A program made the position numbers and the translations under genes. 62,263 nt of DNA. Source: Clostridiales bacterium. Lineage in GTDB: Bacteria; Bacillota; Clostridia; Oscillospirales; Oscillospiraceae. The notes beneath the pieces were generated by a model, which was not told the DNA's origin, did no database searches, and was given only the letters and a program-made list of their open reading frames with translations. How positions within the stretch are numbered: the first letter of the stretch is position 1; each line of letters begins with the position of its first letter. Positions 15,308-24,743 of the stretch are shown one piece after another. The stretch is taken from contig JAAVHX010000037.1 in NCBI GenBank assembly GCA_014799475.1, positions 1 to 62,263 on the forward strand, written 5' to 3'.

Positions 15308-16216
15308 CTATTTCGCCAGCCAGAACCGCACGATCCGCAGCCCCTCTTCCGACAGGGAGACGCTGGACCCGGTCAGCCGCTTCAGCGCCTCGTCGAACTC
15401 CTCGCTTTTCCCCAGAGCGTACTTGATGTACATCACGTTCAGATGGGACTCCTCCGCCTCGGGCAGCCGCTCCAGGGACAGCTCCGCCCACTCCTCGGCT
15501 TCCTTGAACCTGCCAACGCCGTGCAGGGCGCGCACCATGGCGGCATAGTACGCCGGTGTGATCGCCTCCGGGTGGTTTTTCTCCAGATTCTCAACCAGCC
15601 CGATGACCATATACAGGTACTTGTCCCCCTCCACCTTCAGCAGACCGCCGCTGTTCAAGATGCGCAGCACCGCGTCCAGCAGCTCCTGGTTGGCCTGTAG
15701 ATCGGTGCGATCCTTGTCGTAAGCCACTTGCAGGCCGTTCAGTTCCGTGGCAAACCGGCCCAGCACGTCCGTCAGGGCGGTGGCGGCGTAATGGGCGGTC
15801 TCGGAGTCATCGTTCTCCGCCGCCTTGCGCACCAGCGCAAGGTTCTCCCTGGCGTCCAGCCGCAGCATATTCAGCATGGCCCGCCGCTTGTCCCTGGTGC
15901 CGGATACGGCCAGTACCTCCTCCAGGGGCAGCAGCTCCAGCTCCCGCTCCTTATCCACGGGCTGGAGGAACTTCTTCCGGGTCTTGTCGATGCTCAGGTT
16001 CTCGTAGTCCACCTCTCCCTTCCGGAGCACAAGGTCCACCAGAAAGCTGAACAGGAAGCACAGGATCCCCACCACCGGGCACAGCACCATCGTGACGCCC
16101 CGCTGGAACACGTAGCTAGAGCGTTTTTTCAGCCACATCGCCACCATATACACCACTGATATTGCGGTGTTGAGCAGCACGATCCAAAGGATCACTATAT
16201 TACTGTTGAAGCCCAT
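15308..16216 (-). CDS. pelE: PelE-like membrane protein with TPR region
   Basis: A 302-residue protein with two N-terminal membrane helices (about 7-28 and 39-62), then a soluble alpha-helical part with TPR-like repeats (about 110-290, for example YAATALTDVLGRF and YYAAMVRALHGVGRFKEAEEW). PelE in known Pel systems has the same design (two helices plus TPRs, about 300-330 residues) and links PelD, PelF and PelG into the inner-membrane synthase complex. Its start overlaps pelD by 17 bases, the neighbour order pelF-pelG-pelD-pelE being decisive for the call; sequence alone would be weak. Its TPRs face the cytoplasm by analogy. Confidence 0.75.
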   Translation of the reverse strand: MGFNSNIVILWIVLLNTAISVVYMVAMWLKKRSSYVFQRGVTMVLCPVVGILCFLFSFLVDLVLRKGEVDYENLSIDKTRKKFLQPVDKERELELLPLEEVLAVSGTRDKRRAMLNMLRLDARENLALVRKAAENDDSETAHYAATALTDVLGRFATELNGLQVAYDKDRTDLQANQELLDAVLRILNSGGLLKVEGDKYLYMVIGLVENLEKNHPEAITPAYYAAMVRALHGVGRFKEAEEWAELSLERLPEAEESHLNVMYIKYALGKSEEFDEALKRLTGSSVSLSEEGLRIVRFWLAK

Positions 16217-18401
16217 CCGCCAAAACCGCCTCGCTCTTTATTCCGTTATTGTTCAGTTTTTTCACCACAAAGGACGAATCCGCATAATTCGCGTGGACCA
16301 GGATGTATACATACGCGTCCTCATCTTTGAGCTTGCCCAGCCGGTCATCCTCACGGGTCAGCAGCTTGAGCCGGTTGCTCAGCGCTTCCAGAGCCTCGCC
16401 CTGGGCATCCACGCGGATCAGGCTGTAGTCCGCCTCCTCATACTGCGCGGAGCCCAGTTTTTCCTCCATCCGCTGCCGGAACGCCTCCGGGAGCAGGATA
16501 TCCGTGCCAGGATAATATTTCCGGTCCCGTCCCGCCTCCTCATAGCGGTAGCTGCGCTCCAGGCTGGCGGTGATGATCCGGGACAGCACCAGGAACAGAT
16601 CCTTCTGATAGACGTTCAGCTGGTCAAACTTCATATTCCACAGCATAATGATGTAGATCATCCGGCCACCGGAATAGATGGGTGCGGCCATTCTGGGCAT
16701 CTCGGAGCCTACGGTGCGGTCCACATAAATGCCCGGCTCCCCCAGCACACGGCGCAGCTCCGGGTAGTCGTCCAGCCGGAAGGCCCGCTTCATCCCCAAT
16801 GCCTCCTGCCCGGTGGCGCCGGACAGGTGAAAATATCCCTCCTGTCCCGCCCGGTAGAGACTGACATCCTTCACCTTCATGATCTTCTGCACTACGCCCA
16901 GGGAGGACTGCGCCACCTTCTCCGGATCCAGCACGTCCAGCTCCGAGACAATGCTGTACACCTTCCCGATGCTGTCCCCGTAATTCAACAGGCGCTGCTC
17001 AAAGGCGTGCTTGATTTCCACATTGGTATTGTCCACCTCATAGAGCATATCGTACTCTTCCTGAATATCATTCGCCCGCTCCTCCTGCTCCCGGAGGCGG
17101 AGCTTAAAGCGCAGGATGGTATAGGAGACGATGATGGCAAGGATGAGGTAAAACAAAAAGCCGAAGATAAACGGATACTGGGCAATCAGGGTAGAAAACC
17201 CCAGCCCGGTATGCCGCATGGCAAAATACAGATTTGCCCCCGTGGCCAGCACCACGGCCAGCACGCTGTGCCCCACGCCCAATCCAATGGCGGCGATCAG
17301 AATATACAGCAGCATGAAATCCACCCGCTCGAACAGCTCCATGGATCCCAGCGTATTGACCAAAAGCAGCGACACCAGAAACAGCGCCAGATTTTCCACC
17401 AGCCGCTTCCCACTGGCGGCAACCATGCGCAGGTCGTCCTTCCAGCGCTTTTTGCCCCTGTTTTTCTCTTCCGCCTGGGCAGCCTTGTCCCGCTCCACCA
17501 GGTATTCGCTATTTTTATCTACAAACGCGAAGGTGCGCGCCAGGCCGGTGGACAGCTCTACATGGGGCGCGTAGGAGAACTCGGCGGCAAACCGGCTCCC
17601 ATCCAAGGAGAGGCAGCCCTCCTCCTCCCACTCCCGCGCCCGCACGGGATGCCCGCACAGATCCTGAAGCCGCTCGGCAAGCTCCTTGTCCGAAACCACC
17701 GACGCGCCCTCCACCTGGTAGAGAAGCTCCTGGGGGCGCGGATTGCAAAGGGCCTTGTACACCGCGTCCACCGCGTCCGACACATAGATCGCCATGGATC
17801 GGACGGGATCTTCCCGCTGAATCGTCCCGCTTATTTTTCCATCCAGGCAGAGCTGCTCCATGGGATTGAGCTTCTCATACAAAAAGTGGGAGGGCCCATA
17901 CACCTCTGGAAAGCGCAGGATGGTGACCGCCGTGACCGCGTCATGGTAGAGCCGGCACAGGCACTCGCCGCTGTAAGCCGTCATCCCCGCCGACCCCGCG
18001 GGCTTCGGCTCCCGCTCCGGCGCCAGCCTTTCCCCGGCATTCCCGCCAAACACCGCCATGCTGGACAGGTAGAGGAAACGCTTCACCCCATATGCCTTTG
18101 CCCAGATCAGCACATTGCTCAGATCGGCGGCGTATTGGGCGGAGGTCCTGTCCTTTTCCCAGTCATATCCATCGTCCTGCGCGCCCAAAAACACGATGGC
18201 ATCGGGCAGGACGCTGCGGATGATGTATTTCACCGCCACATCGCCAGGCTCGAACTCATAGATGCTGTGGGCGGGCAGCCGTATCGCCTTCATCTTGGAA
18301 TTTTTCCCCGCGATGGTATAGATCTCGCACTGTTCCCGGCGCAGACGCTCAATCAGGTAATTCATCATAAAGCCGTATGAACCGACCACCAGAACCTTCA
18401 T
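16200..18401 (-). CDS. pelD: PelD-like c-di-GMP receptor fused to an N-terminal SDR/epimerase-type domain
   Basis: A 733-residue fusion. Residues 1-290 are an extended SDR fold: VLVVGSYGFMMNYLIERL (degenerate GxxGxxG), FLYLSSMAVFGG, and Y-S-G-E in place of YxxxK, so catalysis is doubtful. Four membrane helices follow (about 325-435), then a coiled stretch, a GAF domain (about 470-625) and a degenerate GGDEF-type domain without a GG(D/E)EF signature. Near its end, REDD (R683-D686) matches the RxxD inhibitory-site motif by which PelD binds c-di-GMP. PelD normally has four helices, GAF and degenerate GGDEF, and gates polymer synthesis by PelF/PelG. ATGA overlap with pelG; overlap of 17 bases with pelE. 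The SDR part is the unusual feature. Confidence 0.82.
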   Translation of the reverse strand: MKVLVVGSYGFMMNYLIERLRREQCEIYTIAGKNSKMKAIRLPAHSIYEFEPGDVAVKYIIRSVLPDAIVFLGAQDDGYDWEKDRTSAQYAADLSNVLIWAKAYGVKRFLYLSSMAVFGGNAGERLAPEREPKPAGSAGMTAYSGECLCRLYHDAVTAVTILRFPEVYGPSHFLYEKLNPMEQLCLDGKISGTIQREDPVRSMAIYVSDAVDAVYKALCNPRPQELLYQVEGASVVSDKELAERLQDLCGHPVRAREWEEEGCLSLDGSRFAAEFSYAPHVELSTGLARTFAFVDKNSEYLVERDKAAQAEEKNRGKKRWKDDLRMVAASGKRLVENLALFLVSLLLVNTLGSMELFERVDFMLLYILIAAIGLGVGHSVLAVVLATGANLYFAMRHTGLGFSTLIAQYPFIFGFLFYLILAIIVSYTILRFKLRLREQEERANDIQEEYDMLYEVDNTNVEIKHAFEQRLLNYGDSIGKVYSIVSELDVLDPEKVAQSSLGVVQKIMKVKDVSLYRAGQEGYFHLSGATGQEALGMKRAFRLDDYPELRRVLGEPGIYVDRTVGSEMPRMAAPIYSGGRMIYIIMLWNMKFDQLNVYQKDLFLVLSRIITASLERSYRYEEAGRDRKYYPGTDILLPEAFRQRMEEKLGSAQYEEADYSLIRVDAQGEALEALSNRLKLLTREDDRLGKLKDEDAYVYILVHANYADSSFVVKKLNNNGIKSEAVLADGLQQ

Positions 18402-19870
18402 CGTGATCCCTCCTGCCCTTCCTTCCGGAATTTATAAATCGTAGTCACGCTGTGCGCCCCGCGGGACCTCACCCGGGGCACGATCCTGCCCTTCCCGAAA
18501 ATGTGGTCATCCAGGTGGATCAAAATATGCCGGATGCGGAAAAAGCAGACCGTAAACGCGCACAGCCCGCCAAAGGCCGCCCCCAGCCCCGCCTGCGCGG
18601 GCGGCAGCTTCGCCGCGACCAGGCTGCCCGCCGTGACGCCGACCAGCAGCGTAAAGCCCACCGCGGCCGCCCCCCATACATCGTTGAGATAATACAGGTA
18701 GATCATCAGACACTGGACCAAATAGATGATCATATAGGCCACGGACAGCACCGGATACATGGTCATCGTCAGGCCCTCGATGCCCAGCCTGGGCAGCACC
18801 GTGATGGCGGCCAGATACACCAGGATGTTTACAATGGACTGGATCTGGATGATGTACAGCGTCTCCCGGCGCAGGGTCTCGACCATATCCCGCTTGGCGC
18901 GCCGAATGTCCTTGTCCGCCGCGCCCACTACCGATTCGCAGTAGGTTTTGTACGCCGTGTGGAATTTCGTTTCCACATTTACCACAAAGATCACCTGGAT
19001 GGAGATATTGCTCAGCATGGCCAGATAGGTCGCCATGTCATAGGTGGGCGCGGACCAGAACACATTGGCCACAACGATGCTGAAATGGGAACAGAACCAA
19101 AACACAAAATTGTGAGCGTAAAGCCCCATCACGTAGAACTCATTGGCCAGGAGCAACGGCAGGTTCTTTTTCAGGCTGCCCAGCAGCTCCCAGCCCTTTT
19201 CACCATGCACCGGGAACGTACGCCGGATGTGGGTGCACATCAGCATGGCGATCAGCGTGAAGCCCACCGCCAGCGACAGCAGGATAATATCCCGCATGGG
19301 AAGCAGCTTCCAATACACGCACACACAGGCCAGCAGAAGGCTGACAGCGAAGCTCCCCAGGAAGCTGTAGGTGATCCTCCGATACTCTTTTAAAATGGTG
19401 GCAATGCTCATGTAAAAGAACGTGAAGGACAGCCCGGAAAAAAAGATATACGCGATAAAGATGTAATAGAGCGGCAGATGGCCCACCCAGTACATGGCGC
19501 AGCCAAAGGGGATCCCCAGCAGGGCCGTCAGGCCGGCCACCAGCAGGTTTCCCGCCTCCACCGCGGAGGCGATCCCGTCGTAGTCCTCGCTGTACACCTT
19601 GTCCGCCATGTGCTTGGACAGCAGGATATTCACCCCGGCCACCAGGATGAGGGCAAATATGAAGACGTACAGGATGGTGGAGCTGAGCACCTCCCTGTCG
19701 CGATAGGTCATCTCCGCGTAGGGCGGCAGCAGATACATCAGGTTCAGCGCCAGAATGACGATCAGGTTTGGCCCAATGGTGACTATGGTGGCATAGGCCC
19801 CCGCGAAAATGGTGCTGAACACGCTCCGCTTTTTGAACAGCCGCTTTAACTCAAAGCCAATTCCCGCCAT
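18398..19870 (-). CDS. pelG: PelG-like polysaccharide transporter (MOP superfamily)
   Basis: A 490-residue, roughly 12-helix membrane protein starting MAGIGFELKRLFKKRSVFSTIFAG, which closely follows the PelG opening. PelG is thought to move the Pel polymer, made by PelF, across the membrane. Charged loops such as RRAKRDMVETLRRETLYIIQ lie between helices. Its ATG and the pelF stop share one base (TAATG), and its own stop overlaps pelD by four bases, so PelF, PelG and PelD are made in a coupled fashion. A separate Wzx-type flippase lies at the other end of the locus. Confidence 0.9.
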   Translation of the reverse strand: MAGIGFELKRLFKKRSVFSTIFAGAYATIVTIGPNLIVILALNLMYLLPPYAEMTYRDREVLSSTILYVFIFALILVAGVNILLSKHMADKVYSEDYDGIASAVEAGNLLVAGLTALLGIPFGCAMYWVGHLPLYYIFIAYIFFSGLSFTFFYMSIATILKEYRRITYSFLGSFAVSLLLACVCVYWKLLPMRDIILLSLAVGFTLIAMLMCTHIRRTFPVHGEKGWELLGSLKKNLPLLLANEFYVMGLYAHNFVFWFCSHFSIVVANVFWSAPTYDMATYLAMLSNISIQVIFVVNVETKFHTAYKTYCESVVGAADKDIRRAKRDMVETLRRETLYIIQIQSIVNILVYLAAITVLPRLGIEGLTMTMYPVLSVAYMIIYLVQCLMIYLYYLNDVWGAAAVGFTLLVGVTAGSLVAAKLPPAQAGLGAAFGGLCAFTVCFFRIRHILIHLDDHIFGKGRIVPRVRSRGAHSVTTIYKFRKEGQEGSR

Positions 19871-21288
19871 TATGTACTCGCCTCCCCTTCAAACTGCCGG
19901 TAAAGCTCGTGGTATGCCGCGGTGACCTGTTGATTTCGATAAAATTCCCGGGTCCGGATCCTGCCCACATTTCCCATTTCCGCCCGCAGCGCCTCGTCTC
20001 CGGCCAGCTCTGCGATGGCATCCGCGATCCTGTCCACGCCCATCACCGGCACAACGATCCCGCTTCTCCCCAGGCGGTCCCTCTCGTTGCCGTACAGCAG
20101 CTCATAGCAGCCGCCCACATCGGTGACGATGCAGGGCTTGGCGGCGGCCATGGCCTCCAGGATGCTCAACGGCTGGCCCTCGGAAATGCTGGTCAAAATT
20201 ATCATGTCCATCTTTCCCAGATAGTCCCGTATGTCCACCAGTCCGGTGAAGATAACATCCTTCACCTGGAAGGTCTCAATGACCTCCAGGCACTCCTCGT
20301 AATACTCCGGGTTCTCGTCCGTGGGACCCATAATATACAGCCGCAGGGACGGGACCTTCGCCTTGGCCAGCGCAAAGGCGTTGATCATCGTCTTGACGTC
20401 CTTGATGGGCACCACCCGGAGCAGCGCGCCCACATTGATGTATGGATCGTCCGGCTCCTTCTCCGCAATGCCCTCCAGCCGCTCCATATACACGCCGTTG
20501 GCGATGACCCTGGTTTTCTCCTTCGGGCATCCCAGCTCCAACTGGATCTTCCGCGCGGAGTCGAACAGGGAGATCACCTGCTCCGCGCAGTCATAGATGC
20601 AGCCGGACAGGGTGTAAAAGTAGCGGATCCAGATGTCCTTAAAGATGCCCTGGGTCCAGTCCACCTTGATGATCTCCTCCTCCCGCTCCCGGGTATAAAT
20701 CCCGTGCTCGGTGAGGATCACCGGCTTGTTATATAAATAGTGCCCCTTGCACGCCAGGACCCCGGCGTAACCCGTGGAGATGGCGTGGTAGCAGTCCGCC
20801 TCGGCCACCGGGGCTTTCAGCACCGTGAACAGCGGCAGATACAGCGAGCGCATACTCCACAAAAAATCGGTGAAGGTACACTGGGAATACTTCTCCACAT
20901 AGAGATCCTGCACCACCTCAAAAAAGGCGCTCCCCATCAGGACATCGTTGACCGACAGGTCTTTCCGGTCAAAGAAGCGGAACAGGCCCGGCCAGTCCAC
21001 GTCCTGCCCGAACAGCAGCTTGCGGAAGCAGGCCTTTTCCTCCTCGTTCACTGTCGTCTTTTTCCGGAACCATTTCACCACGTCTTTGTCGTTGAGGTAG
21101 CACTCCCGGAGCTCCGCCACATTGGCGGGCAGCTCATACCGGAACTGCCCGCTCTGCTCCCTGTCCGGCAGAACGGTGTAGATGGTGAAGTCGATGTGCG
21201 GACTGGCCTCCAGCAGCATCTGCACCCAGCTGGAAACGCCGCCCACCACGTAGGGGTAGCACCCCTCCACAAACATCGCCACGTTCAT
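19870..21288 (-). CDS. pelF: PelF-like polymerising glycosyltransferase (GT4)
   Basis: A 472-residue cytosolic GT-B enzyme. The N-terminus VAMFVEGCYPYVVGGVSSW is typical of PelF, as is the long N-lobe with HAISTGYAGVLA and VILTEHGIYTRERE. The donor motif ISEGQPLSILEAMAAAKPC supplies the EX7E glutamates. PelF polymerises UDP-activated N-acetylhexosamine (GalNAc/GlcNAc in Pel). The neighbours agree: a WbpP/PelX-like 4-epimerase three genes upstream would supply UDP-GalNAc, and pelG, pelD and pelE follow directly. It is 17 bases after the DUF2194 gene. Confidence 0.92.
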   Translation of the reverse strand: MNVAMFVEGCYPYVVGGVSSWVQMLLEASPHIDFTIYTVLPDREQSGQFRYELPANVAELRECYLNDKDVVKWFRKKTTVNEEEKACFRKLLFGQDVDWPGLFRFFDRKDLSVNDVLMGSAFFEVVQDLYVEKYSQCTFTDFLWSMRSLYLPLFTVLKAPVAEADCYHAISTGYAGVLACKGHYLYNKPVILTEHGIYTREREEEIIKVDWTQGIFKDIWIRYFYTLSGCIYDCAEQVISLFDSARKIQLELGCPKEKTRVIANGVYMERLEGIAEKEPDDPYINVGALLRVVPIKDVKTMINAFALAKAKVPSLRLYIMGPTDENPEYYEECLEVIETFQVKDVIFTGLVDIRDYLGKMDMIILTSISEGQPLSILEAMAAAKPCIVTDVGGCYELLYGNERDRLGRSGIVVPVMGVDRIADAIAELAGDEALRAEMGNVGRIRTREFYRNQQVTAAYHELYRQFEGEAST

Positions 21289-21305
21289 CCGACGCCCTCC
21301 TCTCC

Positions 21306-22820
21306 TTACTGCACCCTGTCCCGGAGCAAAACTGTCGCTTCCCGGTCCATTACCTTGACCAGATACGCGGTTTCCCCGATCTGGGTGACCTCGCAGTTAT
21401 TCCCGGCCACCGCCCGCTTTTCTGTCCGCACGATATAGAAACACACTTCGTCGAAGCCCTCTGTCTCAATGGAGATGTACCCCTCCCCCATCCGGATTTC
21501 CGGCTGGATCAGGACGTACCGCTTATACCGCTCCTCCGCCATGGACAGCGTCATGGCGTCCATCCAGTCTGTGTCCTGATAGATGTCGCCCATCAGCTTG
21601 GACAACTCCAGGGAATAGGCGTTCCACTCATAACCCGGGTCGGCGGCGTTCTCCCCCATGACCTCGGTCATATCCAGATAATGCACCGCCAGCCCCTGCC
21701 CGGAGACGCCGGTCTGCATTTTGAAAATACTCTCCGCCGTGCGCAGATGTCCCGAGCAGGTGCGGGGAAGCGCCAGCTCCAGCTCCCGCGTCCCCTCGGA
21801 CACCTCGCAGCCCCTGCGCCGGATCATGTTCATCAGGCTCTGGGTTTCCCGCTGGACGTCCGCCGATGGCGGGCCGTCCATTTGGGCGCTGATCACCAGC
21901 CCGTGGCGTTCACACAGCTTCACTATGGACGGCCACACAAGATCCCGCAGGAACATATTGGTGTCCCGGCTGTACAGCTCCCGGATCTGCTCCTCATAGG
22001 GATTGTCCAGAACCGGGAAGGAGTCCAGCAGGTTCACCTTGGCGTTGACCACCGGGTACACAAAGACATCCTCTGCGCAGGACAGCAGCCCCGTCAGGAT
22101 CCCCATACCGCATTCCCCGGTCAGGAAATCGCCGTTGATCACATAAAACCGGCCCTCGCCGTACCGTTTCTCCCAGATAAGCGGGATCAGATCCTTCCGC
22201 TCTTTATTGTCCTGCGCCCACTCCACCATCAGCTTTCCGCATCTGGCGTCCACCGTCACCTTGGACACAGTACACGTCAGGCCGTTGTGATACACCTGGC
22301 CCTGGATCAGCAGCTTCTCCGACAGCAGGATCCCATCGATCTCCGTGCGTCCTTCGTCGTGCAGCACACCGATGGTCTTGTTCCGCTCCTGCGCGTCCGT
22401 TCCCGTCATAATGTGCGCAAAGATCAGCTTCTTGCCCTCCTGGGCATATCGCAGCAGCGCGTCCCCATCGCCGATCTCGTCCCAGCTTTCCGCGGTGACG
22501 ATAATGACATCGAGGCGCTCCGCCTGCTCCGCGGTGATCTCCTCCACGGTGAAAAATACCCCATAGGTCTTCTTGAGATTCGCCAGCAGCTCCGTCATCT
22601 CCTGGGCGCCGCTTTCCCCCTGGCGGCCGCACACCACGGCGATCTCCGGCTCCGCCGCCTCCCATGCGTCCACCGCATTGTAATCCTGCGGCATCAAGAT
22701 GGGCGTCAGCCACTCATAAATCCCCAGGTTTACCGACAGATTTCCCGCCATGATCAAGTAAAACACCAACATCGCCGCAAATGACAGGATGCAGGCCACA
22801 TAGTCAGATCGTTTTAACAT
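21306..22820 (-). CDS. Membrane-anchored DUF2194 protein, PelA deacetylase-like
   Basis: A 504-residue protein with one N-terminal anchor (about 9-29) and a large extracytoplasmic part. The first half (about 60-270) looks like a Rossmann-type or glutamine-amidotransferase-like domain (EIAVVCGRQ, LDVIIVTAESWDEIG, FAHIMTG), and the second half (about 285-500) has LVISAQMDGPPSADV and a C-terminal beta domain. This arrangement and position match the DUF2194-type protein that stands in for PelA deacetylase in Gram-positive pel clusters; deacetylation would create positive charge on the polymer. I do not see a clear NodB HxxxH motif, so activity is not certain. No PelA-type glycoside hydrolase domain is present. 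Confidence 0.7.
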   Translation of the reverse strand: MLKRSDYVACILSFAAMLVFYLIMAGNLSVNLGIYEWLTPILMPQDYNAVDAWEAAEPEIAVVCGRQGESGAQEMTELLANLKKTYGVFFTVEEITAEQAERLDVIIVTAESWDEIGDGDALLRYAQEGKKLIFAHIMTGTDAQERNKTIGVLHDEGRTEIDGILLSEKLLIQGQVYHNGLTCTVSKVTVDARCGKLMVEWAQDNKERKDLIPLIWEKRYGEGRFYVINGDFLTGECGMGILTGLLSCAEDVFVYPVVNAKVNLLDSFPVLDNPYEEQIRELYSRDTNMFLRDLVWPSIVKLCERHGLVISAQMDGPPSADVQRETQSLMNMIRRRGCEVSEGTRELELALPRTCSGHLRTAESIFKMQTGVSGQGLAVHYLDMTEVMGENAADPGYEWNAYSLELSKLMGDIYQDTDWMDAMTLSMAEERYKRYVLIQPEIRMGEGYISIETEGFDEVCFYIVRTEKRAVAGNNCEVTQIGETAYLVKVMDREATVLLRDRVQ

Positions 22821-22836
22821 TTCCCTCCGCCCTTTA

Positions 22837-23811
22837 TTATGACAGATATTCCTTGTACCAGCCGATAGTCAGGGCCAGTCCCCGCGCAAAGTCGAAGTCC
22901 GGGTGGTAGTCCAGCAGTCTCCGCGCCTTGCTGATGTCCGCGTGGGAGTGGCGCACATCCCCCGCTCTGGGCTGGACGAACTCGGGCTCCATCTGTACGC
23001 CCAGCGCCGCGCAGATGTCCCGATACACATCAAGGATGGTGTCGCGCCCGCCGCAGGCGACATTGAACACCTCGCCCGCCGCCGCCGGCGCGGTACACGC
23101 CTTCAGGTTCGCCTCGATGACGTTTTCGATGTAGGTAAAGTCCCTGGATTGCAGCCCGTCCCCGTGGATCCGGGGGCGCTGCCCCCGCAGCAGCAGCCGG
23201 ACAAACAGCGGGATCACCGCTGCGTAGGCGGAGTCCGGGTCCTGCCGCCGACCAAACACGTTAAAATAGCGCAGCCCCACCGTCTCCAGCCCGTACAGCT
23301 TGGTGTAGAGCTTGGCGTATTCCTCGTCCGCCCGCTTGGTCAGCGCGTAGGGGGACAGTACGGCGCCCTCGTCTCCCTCGCGCTTGGGGAGCGTCTGGGA
23401 ATCGCCGTACACCGACGAGGAGGAGGCGTATACAAACCGCTTTACCCCCGTCTCCTTTGCCGCCTCCAGCATATTCAGTGTTCCCCGGATGTTGATCTCC
23501 TCGTAGAGCAGCGGCAGCTGGATGCTCCTCGGCACGCTGCCCCAGGCCGCCTGATGGAGCACATAATCCGCCCCCGCGCACACCTCCCGGCACGTCTCCA
23601 GGTCCCGGATGTCCCCCCGGAGGAAGCGGAACTCGCCCAGCCCGGACAGCCCCGCCAGATTCTCCTCCCTGCCCGTGGACAAATCGTCCAGGCAGCGCAC
23701 AGCGCACCCTTTGTTCAGCAGCGCTTCACACAGGTTCGACCCGATAAAACCGGCGCCGCCGGTGACGACCACCACGGTGCCCTTTGGAAACACGACCTCC
23801 TGATAGCTCAC
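22837..23811 (-). CDS. UDP-N-acetylglucosamine 4-epimerase, WbpP/PelX-like (extended SDR)
   Basis: A 324-residue NAD-dependent epimerase: TGGAGFIGSNL (NAD loop), HQAAWGSVPRSI, SSSSVYGDS, catalytic YALTK (YxxxK), and LRYFNVFGRRQDPDSAYAAVIP. The phrases HQAA-GSVPRS and NVFGRRQDP mark the WbpP group that interconverts UDP-GlcNAc and UDP-GalNAc, unlike GalE. PelX plays this role in some pel operons. It would feed UDP-GalNAc to PelF and to the 6-dehydrogenase at the head of the operon. It overlaps the stop of the GT2 gene by four bases. Confidence 0.85.
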   Translation of the reverse strand: MSYQEVVFPKGTVVVVTGGAGFIGSNLCEALLNKGCAVRCLDDLSTGREENLAGLSGLGEFRFLRGDIRDLETCREVCAGADYVLHQAAWGSVPRSIQLPLLYEEINIRGTLNMLEAAKETGVKRFVYASSSSVYGDSQTLPKREGDEGAVLSPYALTKRADEEYAKLYTKLYGLETVGLRYFNVFGRRQDPDSAYAAVIPLFVRLLLRGQRPRIHGDGLQSRDFTYIENVIEANLKACTAPAAAGEVFNVACGGRDTILDVYRDICAALGVQMEPEFVQPRAGDVRHSHADISKARRLLDYHPDFDFARGLALTIGWYKEYLS

Positions 23812-24743
23812 AGCAGTTCCCTCCTTCCTGCCTCCGCGGCATCATGCAGCAGTATCACATCCAGCTCCTCAAAGCGCGCCCTGCGCATCCGGCTGATCTG
23901 AAGGGACAGCAGCCCAAAGCAGAATAGCTGGGCGCCAAACAGGATCAGCACCGCCGCCAGCACCGGCAGCCCATTCCCCCAGCGCACGGCGCTTATGGTG
24001 CCGTACAAGGCCCCCACCAGGACCAGCGCCGTGCCGCAGCTCCCAAACACCCGCATGGGGTGGAACAGCAGGATCACATTCAGGATCAGCAGGATGGTTC
24101 GCAGCCCGTCCCGGACCTGCTTGACGGAGCTTTTGCCCACCCGCTTGCGCACGATGATCGGCACCTCTCCGCCCAGATAGCCCTCCTCCTGCATCAACAG
24201 GGTGGTCACGGTGGACGCCCCAAACCCCTGCGGCAGCAGGGACAGGTATTTCAGCAGCACGCCCCGCCGGAACGCCCGCAGACCCGAGTTGAAATCCGTG
24301 GGGTTCTGGCGGGCAAACACCCGCAGGAAAACGCGCAGGATAGCCTTTCCCAGCGCCCTGCCGGGATCCTCATAGGAGTCCTTCCCCCGCACACCGATGC
24401 AGTAGTCCAGGTCCCTCTGCCAAAGCTCCTCCACCACCCGGACCAGATCCTCCGGCCGGTGCTGCCCGTCGGCGTCGTACCAGGCGATGACCTCCCCCTC
24501 CGCCAACCGGGCCCCGGTCTTGATGGCCGCGCCGTAGCCCCTGTTCCGCCCATGGCGGATCAGCCGGACCTCCGGGAAAGCGGCGGCCTTTTCCGCCGTG
24601 TCGTCCAAGGAGCCGTCGTCCACCACGATGATCTCCGTCTCCTCCAGATCCACAAACGCGATCAGCTCCTCCAGAGCCGCCGCAATCCCCTCGCCCTCGT
24701 TATAGGCCGGGATAATCACGCTCAGCCGCTTATGTACGCTCAT
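23808..24743 (-). CDS. Family 2 glycosyltransferase with C-terminal membrane helices
   Basis: The ATG at 24743 gives MSVHKRLSVIIPAYNEGEGI and 311 residues. GT-A features: VVDDGSLDDT, WYDADGQHRPEDL (DxD) and NPTDFNSGLRAFRR. Two hydrophobic helices near the C-terminus (about 233-255 and 263-290) resemble dolichyl/undecaprenyl-phosphate glycosyltransferases (DPM1/GtrB group), which load a sugar onto a lipid carrier. The start lies inside the preceding gene (14-base overlap). Such an enzyme could supply lipid-linked sugar for the unknown GT-C-like membrane protein; this is inference. Confidence 0.85.
   Translation of the reverse strand: MSVHKRLSVIIPAYNEGEGIAAALEELIAFVDLEETEIIVVDDGSLDDTAEKAAAFPEVRLIRHGRNRGYGAAIKTGARLAEGEVIAWYDADGQHRPEDLVRVVEELWQRDLDYCIGVRGKDSYEDPGRALGKAILRVFLRVFARQNPTDFNSGLRAFRRGVLLKYLSLLPQGFGASTVTTLLMQEEGYLGGEVPIIVRKRVGKSSVKQVRDGLRTILLILNVILLFHPMRVFGSCGTALVLVGALYGTISAVRWGNGLPVLAAVLILFGAQLFCFGLLSLQISRMRRARFEELDVILLHDAAEAGRRELL

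Noticed and set aside
15294-15491. Upstream extension of the 770-residue membrane protein
   Set aside because: The 66 extra residues (Gly/Arg-rich) overlap pelE and lack a ribosome site, whereas the ATG at 15293 has one.
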